The notes below the pieces were generated by a model, which saw nothing but the letters and a program-made list of their open reading frames with translations, was not told where the DNA came from and did not search any database. Shown here one piece after another: positions 46,961-55,722 of a stretch of DNA of 64,000 nucleotides. Origin of the DNA: Lachnospiraceae bacterium (GTDB lineage Bacteria; Bacillota; Clostridia; Lachnospirales; Lachnospiraceae); contig JAFRWN010000140.1 of assembly GCA_017437965.1 (NCBI GenBank), positions 1-64,000 of the forward strand, in the 5' to 3' direction. Each line of letters opens with the position of its first letter. Positions within the stretch are counted from its first letter, which is position 1. The position numbers were made by a program, and so were the translations under genes.

Positions 46961-48819
46961 GGTATATTATATAACACAGAGCGCACCAAAGGTGCACCAA
47001 AATCAAGCGCTTTGTTCTTTACTGCCGTGTATTCGTTTCTCAGGCGTTTCACATCAAGTGTGTAAGGATCTCTGGGTTCAACAATATGGTTTTCCGATAA
47101 AGCTTCGTTTTCATGAGCGGTTGTCGTGGTAAGTCCGGCGCGCAAAGCGGGATCGGAGTATTTCTTTCCGAGTTCTGCGACAGCGGGGTCTGCCATATAT
47201 TGTTTCAGTTTTGCTTCATATTCATTTTTGCTGATCACGACGAGAGAGCTTTCAACCCTTTTACCATTTTCACGGCCCTGGAAATAGGACATTACTCTTT
47301 TCTTGTCCATATAGAACATCTGTGTTTCCGACAATGCCAGGATTTTTGCAATCGCCTTGGTCGAGTCTTCGGGTGACAGTTTTCCGGAAGCATTTACAAA
47401 GGAGTTGAGCCTGAAAACTTCGGTGTTCATGCGTAAAGGCTTGTCCTTGTCGGTATATTTCCAGTCATACAACTGGGTCTGGTCCATCTGGGGATAGGGC
47501 TCGAATACCTTTCTGTCATATTTGTTTACTTCGGATTTTCCGTCAGGATAGCGCATTCTGTCCTTATAGGCACTTATGTCACGCGAACCTTTCATGGTGT
47601 GCTTCTGAATACCTGAGGTGCCGTAGGATGTCATTTTTATTTTCTTGTAGCTCTTGTCATGGCCAAGCCTTACTTCGTTTATACGGTCAAAGATTGCTTC
47701 GACTGTTATTTTGGCATATTCTCCTCCGCGTGAGAATGCAGAGGCAATGTCAAGTGCCTGGTCGAACATCATCTGGTCCCTGGGCGACTTCCTTAAGGAT
47801 TTCTTTCCTTTCATATAGTCGGCAGCGCAGGCAAAGACTTCCTGGAGCTTTTTCTCGTCACATGCCTTGGGATCATCGAGGTTTATCGAATTTATTTTTT
47901 TGTGCAGGGATTTCCATGAGGAATCGCCGTCCTCAGCCGGAGCCATTAACATTGACATGGTCTTTACGTTACGGAGTATTGTCATCCTGTCTTCTTCGCT
48001 GGTCTTGTAGAACGGACGGTACATCTGGATCGCCGCATCCGCAAGGGCTTCCTGCGAGCCTGACTCAAGGAGGTTCTTGACTCTTTGGGGATCCTGGCAC
48101 AGTGATTTGAAGGAAGGGTTCTGCATCAGTTTTTCGGCAGCGGAGCGTGCCTCCCTTACACTGAATTTTGTGGCATCCTTCGGGCGGTTTTTATTCTGCC
48201 ATTCTTTGTAGGCACCTATCATTGCTTTTGCAAGATATTCCTGCTTTTTCCTGGGTGAGTGGGGGATATCTGTAAGATGGGATGCGGTATAGTTTGTCCA
48301 GCTGGGCTCACCCGTAAGCTTTTTCTTCTTGACAACGGTTCCGGGATCGAGGGAGGGCATATCTATCCATTTCTCTTTGCCGATGGAAAGCTTGTCGTCA
48401 AAATAATAAAGATCGTCGTAAAGATCGTTAAGTTTTATGCCGGCTGCCGGAGCGGCTTTTTTGACTTTATCATAGACACGGACGCCGTTTTTGTCCGTCA
48501 TTTTGAACAGTGCCGAAATGGCATAAGCTGCGTCAATACCGTTTCTTCTCTTGTTTGCATCGCTTACTGAAATACATTCTTCAAACTGTACCAGGGAATT
48601 GATCAGCTCATCATATTCCTTCGGGCCCTGCTCGACTCTTTCATCTTTTCCGCGTTTGGTTCTTTTTTCAACTGTCTTGACGCCCATGGCCTCCTTGAAT
48701 TCGGCGGTCATGAAGATGGCGTTAAGTTTTGCGGTAAATGCATTGAGCCTTGAGCGGCCGTAATTGTCTTTTATGAAAAGTCCTCTGTATATTTCGTTTT
48801 TTTCGCTGACCGACGGCAT
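46951..48819 (-). CDS. Charged helical protein of unknown function (622 aa)
   Basis: No signal peptide or membrane helix. It is Lys/Asp/Glu-rich and helical, like the giant proteins. MPSVSEK opening; GGAGG with 7-nt spacing before the ATG. No known domain was recognised. The last 20 codons (FGAPLVRSVLYNIPKP) read through the GGTGC-type element at 46981-46998 and its -10, which suggests that the original 3' end was lost and replaced by this junction. Its own promoter is not of the GGTGC type as far as can be seen. Confidence 0.72.
   Translation of the reverse strand: MPSVSEKNEIYRGLFIKDNYGRSRLNAFTAKLNAIFMTAEFKEAMGVKTVEKRTKRGKDERVEQGPKEYDELINSLVQFEECISVSDANKRRNGIDAAYAISALFKMTDKNGVRVYDKVKKAAPAAGIKLNDLYDDLYYFDDKLSIGKEKWIDMPSLDPGTVVKKKKLTGEPSWTNYTASHLTDIPHSPRKKQEYLAKAMIGAYKEWQNKNRPKDATKFSVREARSAAEKLMQNPSFKSLCQDPQRVKNLLESGSQEALADAAIQMYRPFYKTSEEDRMTILRNVKTMSMLMAPAEDGDSSWKSLHKKINSINLDDPKACDEKKLQEVFACAADYMKGKKSLRKSPRDQMMFDQALDIASAFSRGGEYAKITVEAIFDRINEVRLGHDKSYKKIKMTSYGTSGIQKHTMKGSRDISAYKDRMRYPDGKSEVNKYDRKVFEPYPQMDQTQLYDWKYTDKDKPLRMNTEVFRLNSFVNASGKLSPEDSTKAIAKILALSETQMFYMDKKRVMSYFQGRENGKRVESSLVVISKNEYEAKLKQYMADPAVAELGKKYSDPALRAGLTTTTAHENEALSENHIVEPRDPYTLDVKRLRNEYTAVKNKALDFGAPLVRSVLYNIPKP
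46966..46998 (-). promoter_or_regulatory. GGTGC direct-repeat promoter, copy 4
   Basis: In minus orientation: GGTGCACCTTTGGTGCGC (46981-46998), 9 nt, TATAAT (46966-46971). It reads into the gene remnant at 46600-46960 and overlaps the end of the 622-aa gene. Confidence 0.6.
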
Positions 48820-48963
48820 GATAAATCCTCCTCACAGTTTTTTTTGATAACATTAAATATATTTTACGGGATAGCTTTGTCGTTTGTCAATAAGCGGTGA
48901 CGGAAATTTTGTATAAATCGACTAAAAAACTCCGTTTTTGGAGATATTTTTTGTTAAAAAGTG

Positions 48964-48992
48964 TTGGCAAAACAAAATATCTGTGTTATAAT
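48964..48992 (+). promoter_or_regulatory. Promoter of glgCD
   Basis: TTGGCA (48964-48969), a 17-nt spacer and TATAAT (48987-48992) with an extended TGT in front. Confidence 0.75.
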
Positions 48993-49048
48993 CAGTTCTG
49001 TAACTGTAATTTCGGGGTTACAAATATAGAATTATGAGGTGGAGACAC

Positions 49049-50323
49049 GTGATTAAAAAAGAAATGATAGCCATGCTGCTCGCCGGTGGACAGGGTTCCC
49101 GTCTCGGCGTGCTGACATCAGGAGTTGCAAAGCCGGCTGTCGGTTTCGGAGGAAAGTACTCGATCATCGATTTTCCTTTGAGCAACTGTATTAACTCGGG
49201 TGTTGACACGGTCGGTGTACTGACCCAGTATCAGCCCCTTCGTCTGAACACCCACATCGGAATCGGTATTCCGTGGGATCTTGACAGAAATGTCGGCGGT
49301 GTTTCGGTGCTCCCGCCATATGAAAAGAGCACAAGTGCAGAGTGGTATTCAGGTACCGCAAATGCAATTTTCCAGAACCTCCGTTATATGGAATATTATA
49401 ATCCGGAATATGTGCTTGTCCTCGGCGGCGATCACATCTATAAAATGGACTATGAGGAAATGCTCAATTATCATAAAAAGAATAATGCTGATATTACCCT
49501 TGCAACCATTCAGGTTCCCTGGGAGGAGGCAAGCCGTTTCGGTGTTGTCATCACAGATGATAAGATGCGCATAACCGAATTCGAAGAGAAGCCCAAGAAT
49601 CCGAGAAGTAATCTTGCTTCTATGGGTATCTATATCTTCACATGGAAGGTTCTCCGTGAAGCTCTCATCACTCTTCAGGATCAGGAAAACTGTGACTTCG
49701 GTAAGCATATCATTCCTTACTGCCATGAAAGAGGAGACAGGGTATTTGCCTATGAGTTCCAGGGTTACTGGAAGGATGTAGGAACCCTCGGTTCTTACTG
49801 GGCAGCAAACATGGAGCTTATCGATATGGTTCCCGTATTCGATCTCTATGATGAATTCTGGAAGATCTACACCAAGAGTGAGATCATCCGTCCTCAGTAT
49901 ATTGCTGAAAGCGCAACCATCAACCGTGCGATCATCGGTGAAGGTACCGAAATCTATGGCGAGGTTCATAATTCGGTAATCGGCGCAGGCGTAACAATTG
50001 AGGAAGGCGCAATTGTAAGGGATTCCATCGTAATGACCGGCTCTGTTATCGGAGCAGGCACTTACCTTGAAAAAGCCATCATTGCAGAAAACGTTGTAAT
50101 CGGCAGAAACTGCAAGCTCGGTGTGGGCGAATCAGTTCCCAACGAGAAGCAGCCTAAGATCTACGGCGATGACCTTGTTGTTGTCGGTGAAGACAGCGTA
50201 ATACCCGATAATGTAACCATCGGAAAGAATACCGTTGTCAGCGGTGGCACAAGCGATGATGACTATCTTAACGGACAGCTCCCGAGCGGCGGAAGCTTGA
50301 TCAAGGGAGGTGACAGACGATGA
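49049..50323 (+). CDS. glgC: Glucose-1-phosphate adenylyltransferase
   Basis: 424 aa. Makes ADP-glucose from glucose-1-phosphate and ATP for glycogen synthesis. Seen: nucleotidyltransferase motif [51 protein letters not shown], and a left-handed beta-helix C-terminus with hexapeptide repeats ([25 protein letters not shown]). The start is GTG at 49049 after GAGGTGGAG; an ATG at 49034 would lie in the ribosome site. It overlaps glgD by 4 nt. Confidence 0.97.
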   Translation: MIKKEMIAMLLAGGQGSRLGVLTSGVAKPAVGFGGKYSIIDFPLSNCINSGVDTVGVLTQYQPLRLNTHIGIGIPWDLDRNVGGVSVLPPYEKSTSAEWYSGTANAIFQNLRYMEYYNPEYVLVLGGDHIYKMDYEEMLNYHKKNNADITLATIQVPWEEASRFGVVITDDKMRITEFEEKPKNPRSNLASMGIYIFTWKVLREALITLQDQENCDFGKHIIPYCHERGDRVFAYEFQGYWKDVGTLGSYWAANMELIDMVPVFDLYDEFWKIYTKSEIIRPQYIAESATINRAIIGEGTEIYGEVHNSVIGAGVTIEEGAIVRDSIVMTGSVIGAGTYLEKAIIAENVVIGRNCKLGVGESVPNEKQPKIYGDDLVVVGEDSVIPDNVTIGKNTVVSGGTSDDDYLNGQLPSGGSLIKGGDRR

Positions 50324-51441
50324 AAGCAATCGGAATTATTTTGGCCGGCGGTAATTCGGCAAGAATGAAAGAACTTTCAAACAAGAGAGCAGTTGCTGCG
50401 ATGCCTGTTGCAGGAAGCTTCAGAAGCATTGACTTCGCTCTCAGTAACATGACCAACTCCCACATCCAGAAAGTTGCTGTTCTTACACAGTACAACAGCC
50501 GTTCGCTTCATGAGCATCTTTCCTCATCAAAGTGGTGGGATTTCGGACGTAAGCAGGGAGGTCTCTACACCTTCTCGCCTACGATCACGGCAGACAACAG
50601 CTTCTGGTACCGCGGGACCCTCGATGCAATCTATCAGAACATCGATTTCCTCCGTGACTGCCATGAGCCTTATGTAATCATTGCTTCCGGTGACGGTGTT
50701 TACAAGCTTGACTATAAGAGCGTGCTTCAGCAGCACATTGATACCAATGCAGATATCACTGTGGTTATAAGGGAAGCAAGCGAAGGCGAGGATATTTCCC
50801 GCTTCGGTACCGTTACCGTTGACAAGACAGGAAGAATTACAGAGTTTAAGGAGAAACCTTTAAGTTCTGAGAGCAGGCTGATTTCGACTGGTGTTTATAT
50901 TATCCGCCGTCGTCTTCTGATGGAACTTTGTGAAGCTGCAGTTCAGGAAGATCAGTATGATTTCGTTCGCGGTATCCTTGTTCGCTACACTGAGAGCAAA
51001 GTGATCCGTGCATACAAGATGGATACCTACTGGAGCAATATCGCTACCGTAGATTCCTATTTCAAGACCAACATGGATTTCTTAAAGAAGGATGTAAGGG
51101 ACTTCTTCTTCAAGGAGCATCCGGATGTATATTCCAAGGTGGATGATCTTCCTCCTGCAAAATATAATCCTAATGCCGTTGTAAAGAATTCGCTGATTTC
51201 TTCGGGAACCATCGTAAACGGAAGAGTGGAAAACTCCATTATCTTCAAAAAGGTTTACATCGGCGACAACTGTGTGATAAAGAATTCAATTATTCTTAAC
51301 GATGTTCATATCGGTGACAACTGCGTGATCGAAAACTGCATCGTTGAAGCTCACAGCTCGATCCATGCAGGCCAGACCGTACAGGGCAATCCGAACGATA
51401 TAAAGATTGTTGTTGAACGTAAGGAAGAACGTTATATTTAA
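50320..51441 (+). CDS. glgD: Glucose-1-phosphate adenylyltransferase subunit GlgD
   Basis: 373 aa. Homologue and partner of GlgC in Firmicutes; by itself weakly active, it forms a hetero-oligomer with GlgC. Seen: [41 protein letters not shown] (altered active-site loop compared with GlgC, which fits a regulatory subunit), [18 protein letters not shown] and C-terminal beta-helix repeats. The start overlaps the glgC stop (ATGA). The terminator is at 51481-51510. Confidence 0.95.
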   Translation: MKAIGIILAGGNSARMKELSNKRAVAAMPVAGSFRSIDFALSNMTNSHIQKVAVLTQYNSRSLHEHLSSSKWWDFGRKQGGLYTFSPTITADNSFWYRGTLDAIYQNIDFLRDCHEPYVIIASGDGVYKLDYKSVLQQHIDTNADITVVIREASEGEDISRFGTVTVDKTGRITEFKEKPLSSESRLISTGVYIIRRRLLMELCEAAVQEDQYDFVRGILVRYTESKVIRAYKMDTYWSNIATVDSYFKTNMDFLKKDVRDFFFKEHPDVYSKVDDLPPAKYNPNAVVKNSLISSGTIVNGRVENSIIFKKVYIGDNCVIKNSIILNDVHIGDNCVIENCIVEAHSSIHAGQTVQGNPNDIKIVVERKEERYI

Positions 51442-51480
51442 ACCTCTCTCGGAGAAAAAGGGACCATAAGGAGAATGATT

Positions 51481-51510
51481 AAGGCAGGTGTTGGGGCACC
51501 TGCCTTTTGA
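51481..51510 (+). terminator. Terminator of glgCD
   Basis: AAGGCAGGTG pairs with CACCTGCCTT, followed by TT. Confidence 0.85.
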
Positions 51511-51600
51511 CGTAAGCCCTTTAGGGGTTACGTCAGTCAGTCTGCGCGACGCTTGGCGCAGTTTATTCAAAGAAATGCCGAGCAATGCGAGGCATTTCTT
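51508..51600. repeat. Three consecutive hairpins
   Basis: TGACGTAA/TTACGTCA (51508-51535), CTGCGC/GCGCAG (51542-51561) and AAGAAATGCC/GGCATTTCTT (51570-51600, 10-bp perfect stem) follow the glgCD terminator without T-tracts. Role unknown. Confidence 0.7.
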
Positions 51601-51637
51601 CCTTCTAAAAAGTTTCTAAAAAATCCCTAAAATAATA

Positions 51638-51666
51638 TTGACAAAACCCCCCGTAAATTATATATT
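51638..51666 (+). promoter_or_regulatory. Promoter of acpP
   Basis: TTGACA (51638-51643), a 17-nt spacer with a C6 run, and TATATT (51661-51666). Confidence 0.75.
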
Positions 51667-51713
51667 ATTCTTAGCCGGAGACGGTGAGCAATGTTTTAAA
51701 GGAGAAGTGAACA

Positions 51714-51944
51714 ATGTTTGATAAAGTGCTTGAAATTTTACGCGATCAGCTCGGTGTTGATACGACGGGTGTTACTGAGGAAACATCATTTGTTGATGAC
51801 CTGAGAATTGATTCCCTCGATCTTTTCGAGGTGGTAACCGCCATTGAGGATGAGTATAATATCGAAATCCCCCAGGAAGAGCTTGAGGGCTTAAAGACAG
51901 TCGGAGATGTTGTAGAATATCTTACCGGAAAGGGTCTTGAGTAA
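51714..51944 (+). CDS. acpP: Acyl carrier protein
   Basis: 76 aa, acidic four-helix protein carrying the growing acyl chain in fatty-acid synthesis. The phosphopantetheine Ser is in RIDSLDLFEVVTAIEDEY. GGAG precedes the ATG. It is a single gene with promoter and terminator; fatty-acid genes do not flank it here. Confidence 0.96.
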   Translation: MFDKVLEILRDQLGVDTTGVTEETSFVDDLRIDSLDLFEVVTAIEDEYNIEIPQEELEGLKTVGDVVEYLTGKGLE

Positions 51945-51967
51945 AACTAAAAAACGGATGTAAGAAG

Positions 51968-51995
51968 CCGGGCAGTCTGACTGTCCGGTTTTATT
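51968..51995 (+). terminator. Terminator of acpP
   Basis: CCGGGCAG pairs with CTGTCCGG (one mismatch), then TTTTATTTTG. Confidence 0.8.
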
Positions 51996-52037
51996 TTGTT
52001 AAACCTTTGAAAAAAGTGTTAATTCATCGTTTCACGG

Positions 52038-52080
52038 TTGACACCGGCGCTTTAAAATGATAATATGAAAACGATTTTCA
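52038..52080 (+). promoter_or_regulatory. Promoter and Fur-family operator of the zinc operon
   Basis: TTGACA (52038-52043), 17 nt, TAATAT (52061-52066), overlapped at its end by the inverted repeat TGAAAA-CGA-TTTTCA (52066-52080), a Zur/Fur-box-like site placed to block the transcription start. Confidence 0.75.
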
Positions 52081-52105
52081 TTTTTGTATTTAAAAAGGAA
52101 AAAAT

Positions 52106-52555
52106 ATGACTGATTCGAATAAACACGGAAAATATAAAACCAAGCAGAGCACCGAGCTTCTTGATTATCTTGAAACCGTTCCCGGCAGGCATCTGACCGT
52201 TGCGGAAATCAGTGATTATTTCAAGGGCAAGGGCAAGGCCATGGGCACGACCACGGTTTACCGCCATCTTGAAAAGCTGGTGGACGAGGGACTTGTCAAC
52301 AAATACAACATTGATGCCGGAAGTCCTGCCTGCTTTGAATATATCGGAAGCGGCGGACACTGCAGCCCTGATGAGAACTGTTTCCACTGCAAGTGCGAGA
52401 AATGCGGAAGGCTTATCCATCTTCAGTGTGACGAGCTCAACATGATCAAAAAGCATATACTGAGTGACCATGGTTTCGAGGTTGATGTTTACCGTACCGT
52501 GTTTTACGGACTCTGTGAGTTCTGCAGGGAACCGGAGAAAGTGAGTGAAGGATAA
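52106..52555 (+). CDS. zur: Fur-family zinc-responsive repressor
   Basis: 149 aa. N-terminal winged helix (LTVAEISDYFKGKGKAMGTTTVYRHLEKLVDEGLV), then a metal-binding part with HCKCEKCGRLIHLQCDE and CEFCREPE (structural Zn Cys pairs). Gene order before znuCB favours Zur over Fur or PerR, though specificity cannot be proven from sequence. It likely represses its own operon through the site at 52066-52080. It touches znuC directly. Confidence 0.88.
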   Translation: MTDSNKHGKYKTKQSTELLDYLETVPGRHLTVAEISDYFKGKGKAMGTTTVYRHLEKLVDEGLVNKYNIDAGSPACFEYIGSGGHCSPDENCFHCKCEKCGRLIHLQCDELNMIKKHILSDHGFEVDVYRTVFYGLCEFCREPEKVSEG

Positions 52556-53254
52556 ATGGCATTACTTAAATGTGAAAATGTGACGCTGGGCTATGAGACC
52601 GGCATAGTGATAGAAAATCTGAACTTTGAAGTGGGAGAGGGAAATTATCTCTGTATCGTCGGAGAAAATGGTTCCGGAAAATCCACACTGATGAAATCAC
52701 TTCTTGGGCTTTTGTCTCCGGTTTCCGGAAAGATAGAGTTCGGCGACGGCCTTAAGAAAAACGAAATAGGCTATCTTCCCCAGCAGACCCAGGTGCAGCG
52801 TGATTTTCCTGCATCGGTCAGGGAAATCGTGCTTTCCGGTTGTCAGGGAAGGATGGGAATACGGCCTTTCTATAATAAGGAAGACAAGGCGCTTGCAGCG
52901 GAAAATATGGAAAGAATGCAGATTACAGAGTTTGCCGACCGTTGCTACCGCGAGCTTTCGGGCGGACAGCAGCAGAGAGTACTTCTGGCGAGGGCTTTGT
53001 GTTCAACGAGAAAGATCCTGCTTCTTGATGAGCCTGTTGCGGGTCTTGACCCCAAGGTTACGGCAAATATGTATGAGCTGGTGGAAGAGCTTAACAAAAG
53101 TGGCGTGAGCATCATAATGATTTCACATGATATAGCGGCGGCCGTAAAATATGCCAGCCACATATTACATATAGGAAAGAAAATATTCTTCGGGACCAAG
53201 GAAGAATATCTTGAAAGTCCTCTGGGCAAATTCTTTACGGAGGTGGAATACTGA
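52556..53254 (+). CDS. znuC: Metal ABC transporter ATPase
   Basis: 232 aa. Walker A GENGSGKST, Q-loop, signature LSGGQQQRVLLARAL, Walker B ILLLDEPVAGLDP and H-loop. Energises uptake of Zn2+ (or Mn2+) with the adjacent permease. It starts right at the zur stop and overlaps znuB by 1 nt. Confidence 0.93.
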   Translation: MALLKCENVTLGYETGIVIENLNFEVGEGNYLCIVGENGSGKSTLMKSLLGLLSPVSGKIEFGDGLKKNEIGYLPQQTQVQRDFPASVREIVLSGCQGRMGIRPFYNKEDKALAAENMERMQITEFADRCYRELSGGQQQRVLLARALCSTRKILLLDEPVAGLDPKVTANMYELVEELNKSGVSIIMISHDIAAAVKYASHILHIGKKIFFGTKEEYLESPLGKFFTEVEY

Positions 53255-54087
53255 TGGAAAAGCTTCTTGATTATTTACAGTATCCAGCCGTGCAGAGGGC
53301 GATAATAGTAGGAATACTGGTTGCGCTTTCGTCCTCGCTTCTCGGGGTGACGCTTGTACTGAAAAGGTTTTCGTTTATCGGCGACGGACTTTCCCATGTG
53401 GCCTTCGGTGCTATGGCAGTTGCGGGTGTGACGGGACTTACAAATGATATGATAATAGTCCTGCCGATTACCATTGTGTGTGCAATACTTCTTCTTCGAA
53501 CAGGTCAGAACACCAGGATCAAGGGAGACGCGGCGATAGCGATGATCTCGGTCAGCGCCCTGGCCTTCGGTTATCTTTTAATGAATCTGTTCCCGACCTC
53601 GGGCAATGTCTCGGGAGATGTCTGTACGACGCTTTTCGGTTCGATATCGATACTGACGATCACCGACTGGGAGCTCTGGCTGTGCATCATTCTTTCTGTA
53701 CTTACGGTTGCCGTGTTTATTTTCTTCTATAATAAAATATTCGCAGTTACCTTTGACGAGAGTTTTGCAAAATCCGCAGGAACCAAGGTTGGAACCTACA
53801 ATACCGTGATTGCGATCGTTACCGCAGTGATAATTGTACTTGCAATGAACCTTGTGGGATCGCTTCTTATCTCGGCACTTGTCATTTTCCCTGCACTTTC
53901 TGCGATGAGGGTGTTCAAGAGCTTCAAGAGCGTTACGATAGCTTCGGCTGTCATTTCAGTCATATGTGCGACCATCGGACTTTTAGTGTCTATCATGTGC
54001 GGCACACCTGTAGGCTCGACAATAGTTGCGGCGGATGCGTCAGTATTTATTATTTGTGAAATTACGGGAGTGATATTAAAGAGATGA
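53254..54087 (+). CDS. znuB: Metal ABC transporter permease
   Basis: 277 aa with about eight membrane helices, ABC-3 family. Seen: LKRFSFIGDGLSHVAFGAMAVAG and the ALVIFPALSAMRVFKSFKSV loop that contacts the ATPase. Forms the channel with ZnuC. It overlaps the next lipoprotein gene by 4 nt. Confidence 0.93.
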   Translation: MEKLLDYLQYPAVQRAIIVGILVALSSSLLGVTLVLKRFSFIGDGLSHVAFGAMAVAGVTGLTNDMIIVLPITIVCAILLLRTGQNTRIKGDAAIAMISVSALAFGYLLMNLFPTSGNVSGDVCTTLFGSISILTITDWELWLCIILSVLTVAVFIFFYNKIFAVTFDESFAKSAGTKVGTYNTVIAIVTAVIIVLAMNLVGSLLISALVIFPALSAMRVFKSFKSVTIASAVISVICATIGLLVSIMCGTPVGSTIVAADASVFIICEITGVILKR

Positions 54088-54737
54088 TGAAAAAAAGTAT
54101 AATCAAAAAAACTATAGCAGCAGTGCTTATGGTAGCTTCGGTTACCATGCTCTGTGCCTGCGGTTCGGACGGAAATAAGAACAGGACTGCCAATAAGAAT
54201 AAAACCGTCAATGATATCCTTAACGAGCAGAATCAGAAGGCATCAAAGGACAACAAGGATTCGAAGCCTGCTGATGAGACTGCGACGAAAGACAATGCGG
54301 CAGTTGAATCCTCTGCAAAATCCCCTGATGAGATTGTTCCTGCGGCTAATGTGCCTCCGACGGAGGATCCTGTGGAGTATGACAACATTGACATCGACCT
54401 CACAACAATGAGCTCAACCATGGTTTATACCGAGGTTTACAATATGCAGGCCGATCCGGATGAATATGTCGGAAAGATAGTAAAAATGAAGGGCTCCAGC
54501 GGATATTTCCTGGATGAGAAGACCAATAACTACTATTTTGCATGTGTTATCCAGGATGCAACCGCCTGCTGCTCGAACGGTATTGAATATGAGCTGAACA
54601 AAAATTACAAGATACCTTTTGACTATCCGGAAATGGAACATGAGATAACCGTTGTCGGCAGATTCGAGACCTATATCGAGGGAGATTACAAGTATATTAC
54701 TTTAAAAAATGCCAACCTTCTGGCTGATGAAGGATAA
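54084..54737 (+). CDS. Lipoprotein of the zinc operon
   Basis: 217 aa. Lipobox TMLCACGSD (Cys about 26), a Lys/Asp-rich linker, then a domain of about 130 residues with EYVGKIVKMKGSSGYF, ATACCSNGIEYEL (Cys pair) and GRFETYIEGDYKYITLKNA, OB-fold-like. It does not resemble the cluster-9 binding protein ZnuA, which is absent here. A role in metal capture or delivery is inferred from the overlap with znuB and the CC pair. Confidence 0.72.
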   Translation: MMKKSIIKKTIAAVLMVASVTMLCACGSDGNKNRTANKNKTVNDILNEQNQKASKDNKDSKPADETATKDNAAVESSAKSPDEIVPAANVPPTEDPVEYDNIDIDLTTMSSTMVYTEVYNMQADPDEYVGKIVKMKGSSGYFLDEKTNNYYFACVIQDATACCSNGIEYELNKNYKIPFDYPEMEHEITVVGRFETYIEGDYKYITLKNANLLADEG

Positions 54738-54913
54738 AAAAACGTAAAAAGAAAATAAAATAACTTAAATATTTGTAGGTATAAGGTGCAAAAATAGAAA
54801 ATTTAATGCAAGTAGTCTGCAATTTTTAGGGTTTTAATCTTATATAAGATGGATTATCATATGTTCAAAGGCTGTGCACAGCCTGGAAAAAACCTAATTA
54901 GGAGGACTATAAA

Positions 54914-55612
54914 ATGTTTAAGAAAATGTTCAAGAAGATTGCAGTTGTTGCATGCGTTGCTTCACTTGCAGTCGGAACAATCGCAGTAGCTAATGCTGGC
55001 TCGTATAATGCTGAGTTCGGAGCTTTCTTCAATGATCCTGATCCCGAAAACGATAGCGATGACGGTGGTTGGCTTAACCTCGGTGATGCTGCTAAGACAA
55101 CATTTACTGATGACGGATCAGTAGCAACCATTACTGTTGAGTTAGCAGAAGAGAGATCTTTTGAAGGTCACTATGCGGCAATTTTAACAGACTATCCTTT
55201 CGATGAGGAAGATCTTCCCGATGCAAAGCTTGTTTCCCTTAAGCTTGATGGTAAAGAGTACACTCCCTCAGCTCAGTTCCTTAACCAGGAAGGTCTTGAA
55301 CTGGCAGACAAGAGTGTAGGTCTTAGAATCAATATCTGCAATCATTGGAATAACAAGATTGAAGAACAGCCCATTGATCTTGATACTGATGAAATGAAGG
55401 CTGTTAAGTTTAAGAAAATCGAAGTATCCTTTAGCGTTAAGGGTGCTGATACTGCAGTAGTTGAGTCTTCATCATCAACAGTAGTTGAGTCTTCTTCAGC
55501 AACTACCGATAACAATACCAAGACCGGTGACAGTACTATGGTTGCAGTTCTTGCAGTTGTAGCTCTTATGGCACTTGCAGGCGTTGTTGTTACTTCTAAG
55601 AAGAGAGCATAA
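54914..55612 (+). CDS. Cell-wall-anchored small secreted protein with beta-sandwich module
   Basis: 232 aa. Signal peptide (VVACVASLAVGTIAVANAG), one beta-rich module (about 40-175) with TITVELAEE and FKKIEVSFSVKG, then a Ser linker and a C-terminal NTKTGDS motif, helix and KKRA tail, resembling a sortase signal. The module resembles parts of the next GH5 and 477-aa proteins (see findings). GGAGG precedes the ATG. A carbohydrate-binding role is inferred. It starts the polysaccharide cluster. Confidence 0.7.
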   Translation: MFKKMFKKIAVVACVASLAVGTIAVANAGSYNAEFGAFFNDPDPENDSDDGGWLNLGDAAKTTFTDDGSVATITVELAEERSFEGHYAAILTDYPFDEEDLPDAKLVSLKLDGKEYTPSAQFLNQEGLELADKSVGLRINICNHWNNKIEEQPIDLDTDEMKAVKFKKIEVSFSVKGADTAVVESSSSTVVESSSATTDNNTKTGDSTMVAVLAVVALMALAGVVVTSKKRA

Positions 55613-55635
55613 TTCACGCTTGAATTAAACATGAT

Positions 55636-55670
55636 AAAAAAGACTGTGTTAACCCACAGTCTTTTTTTAG
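55636..55670 (+). terminator. Terminator before the GH5 gene
   Basis: AAAGACTGTG pairs with CACAGTCTTT, then seven T. Confidence 0.85.
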
Positions 55671-55722
55671 GCAAAAAACAGGAAAAAATAAGGATTTTAA
55701 GGAAAATTGTATGGAGGTATCA

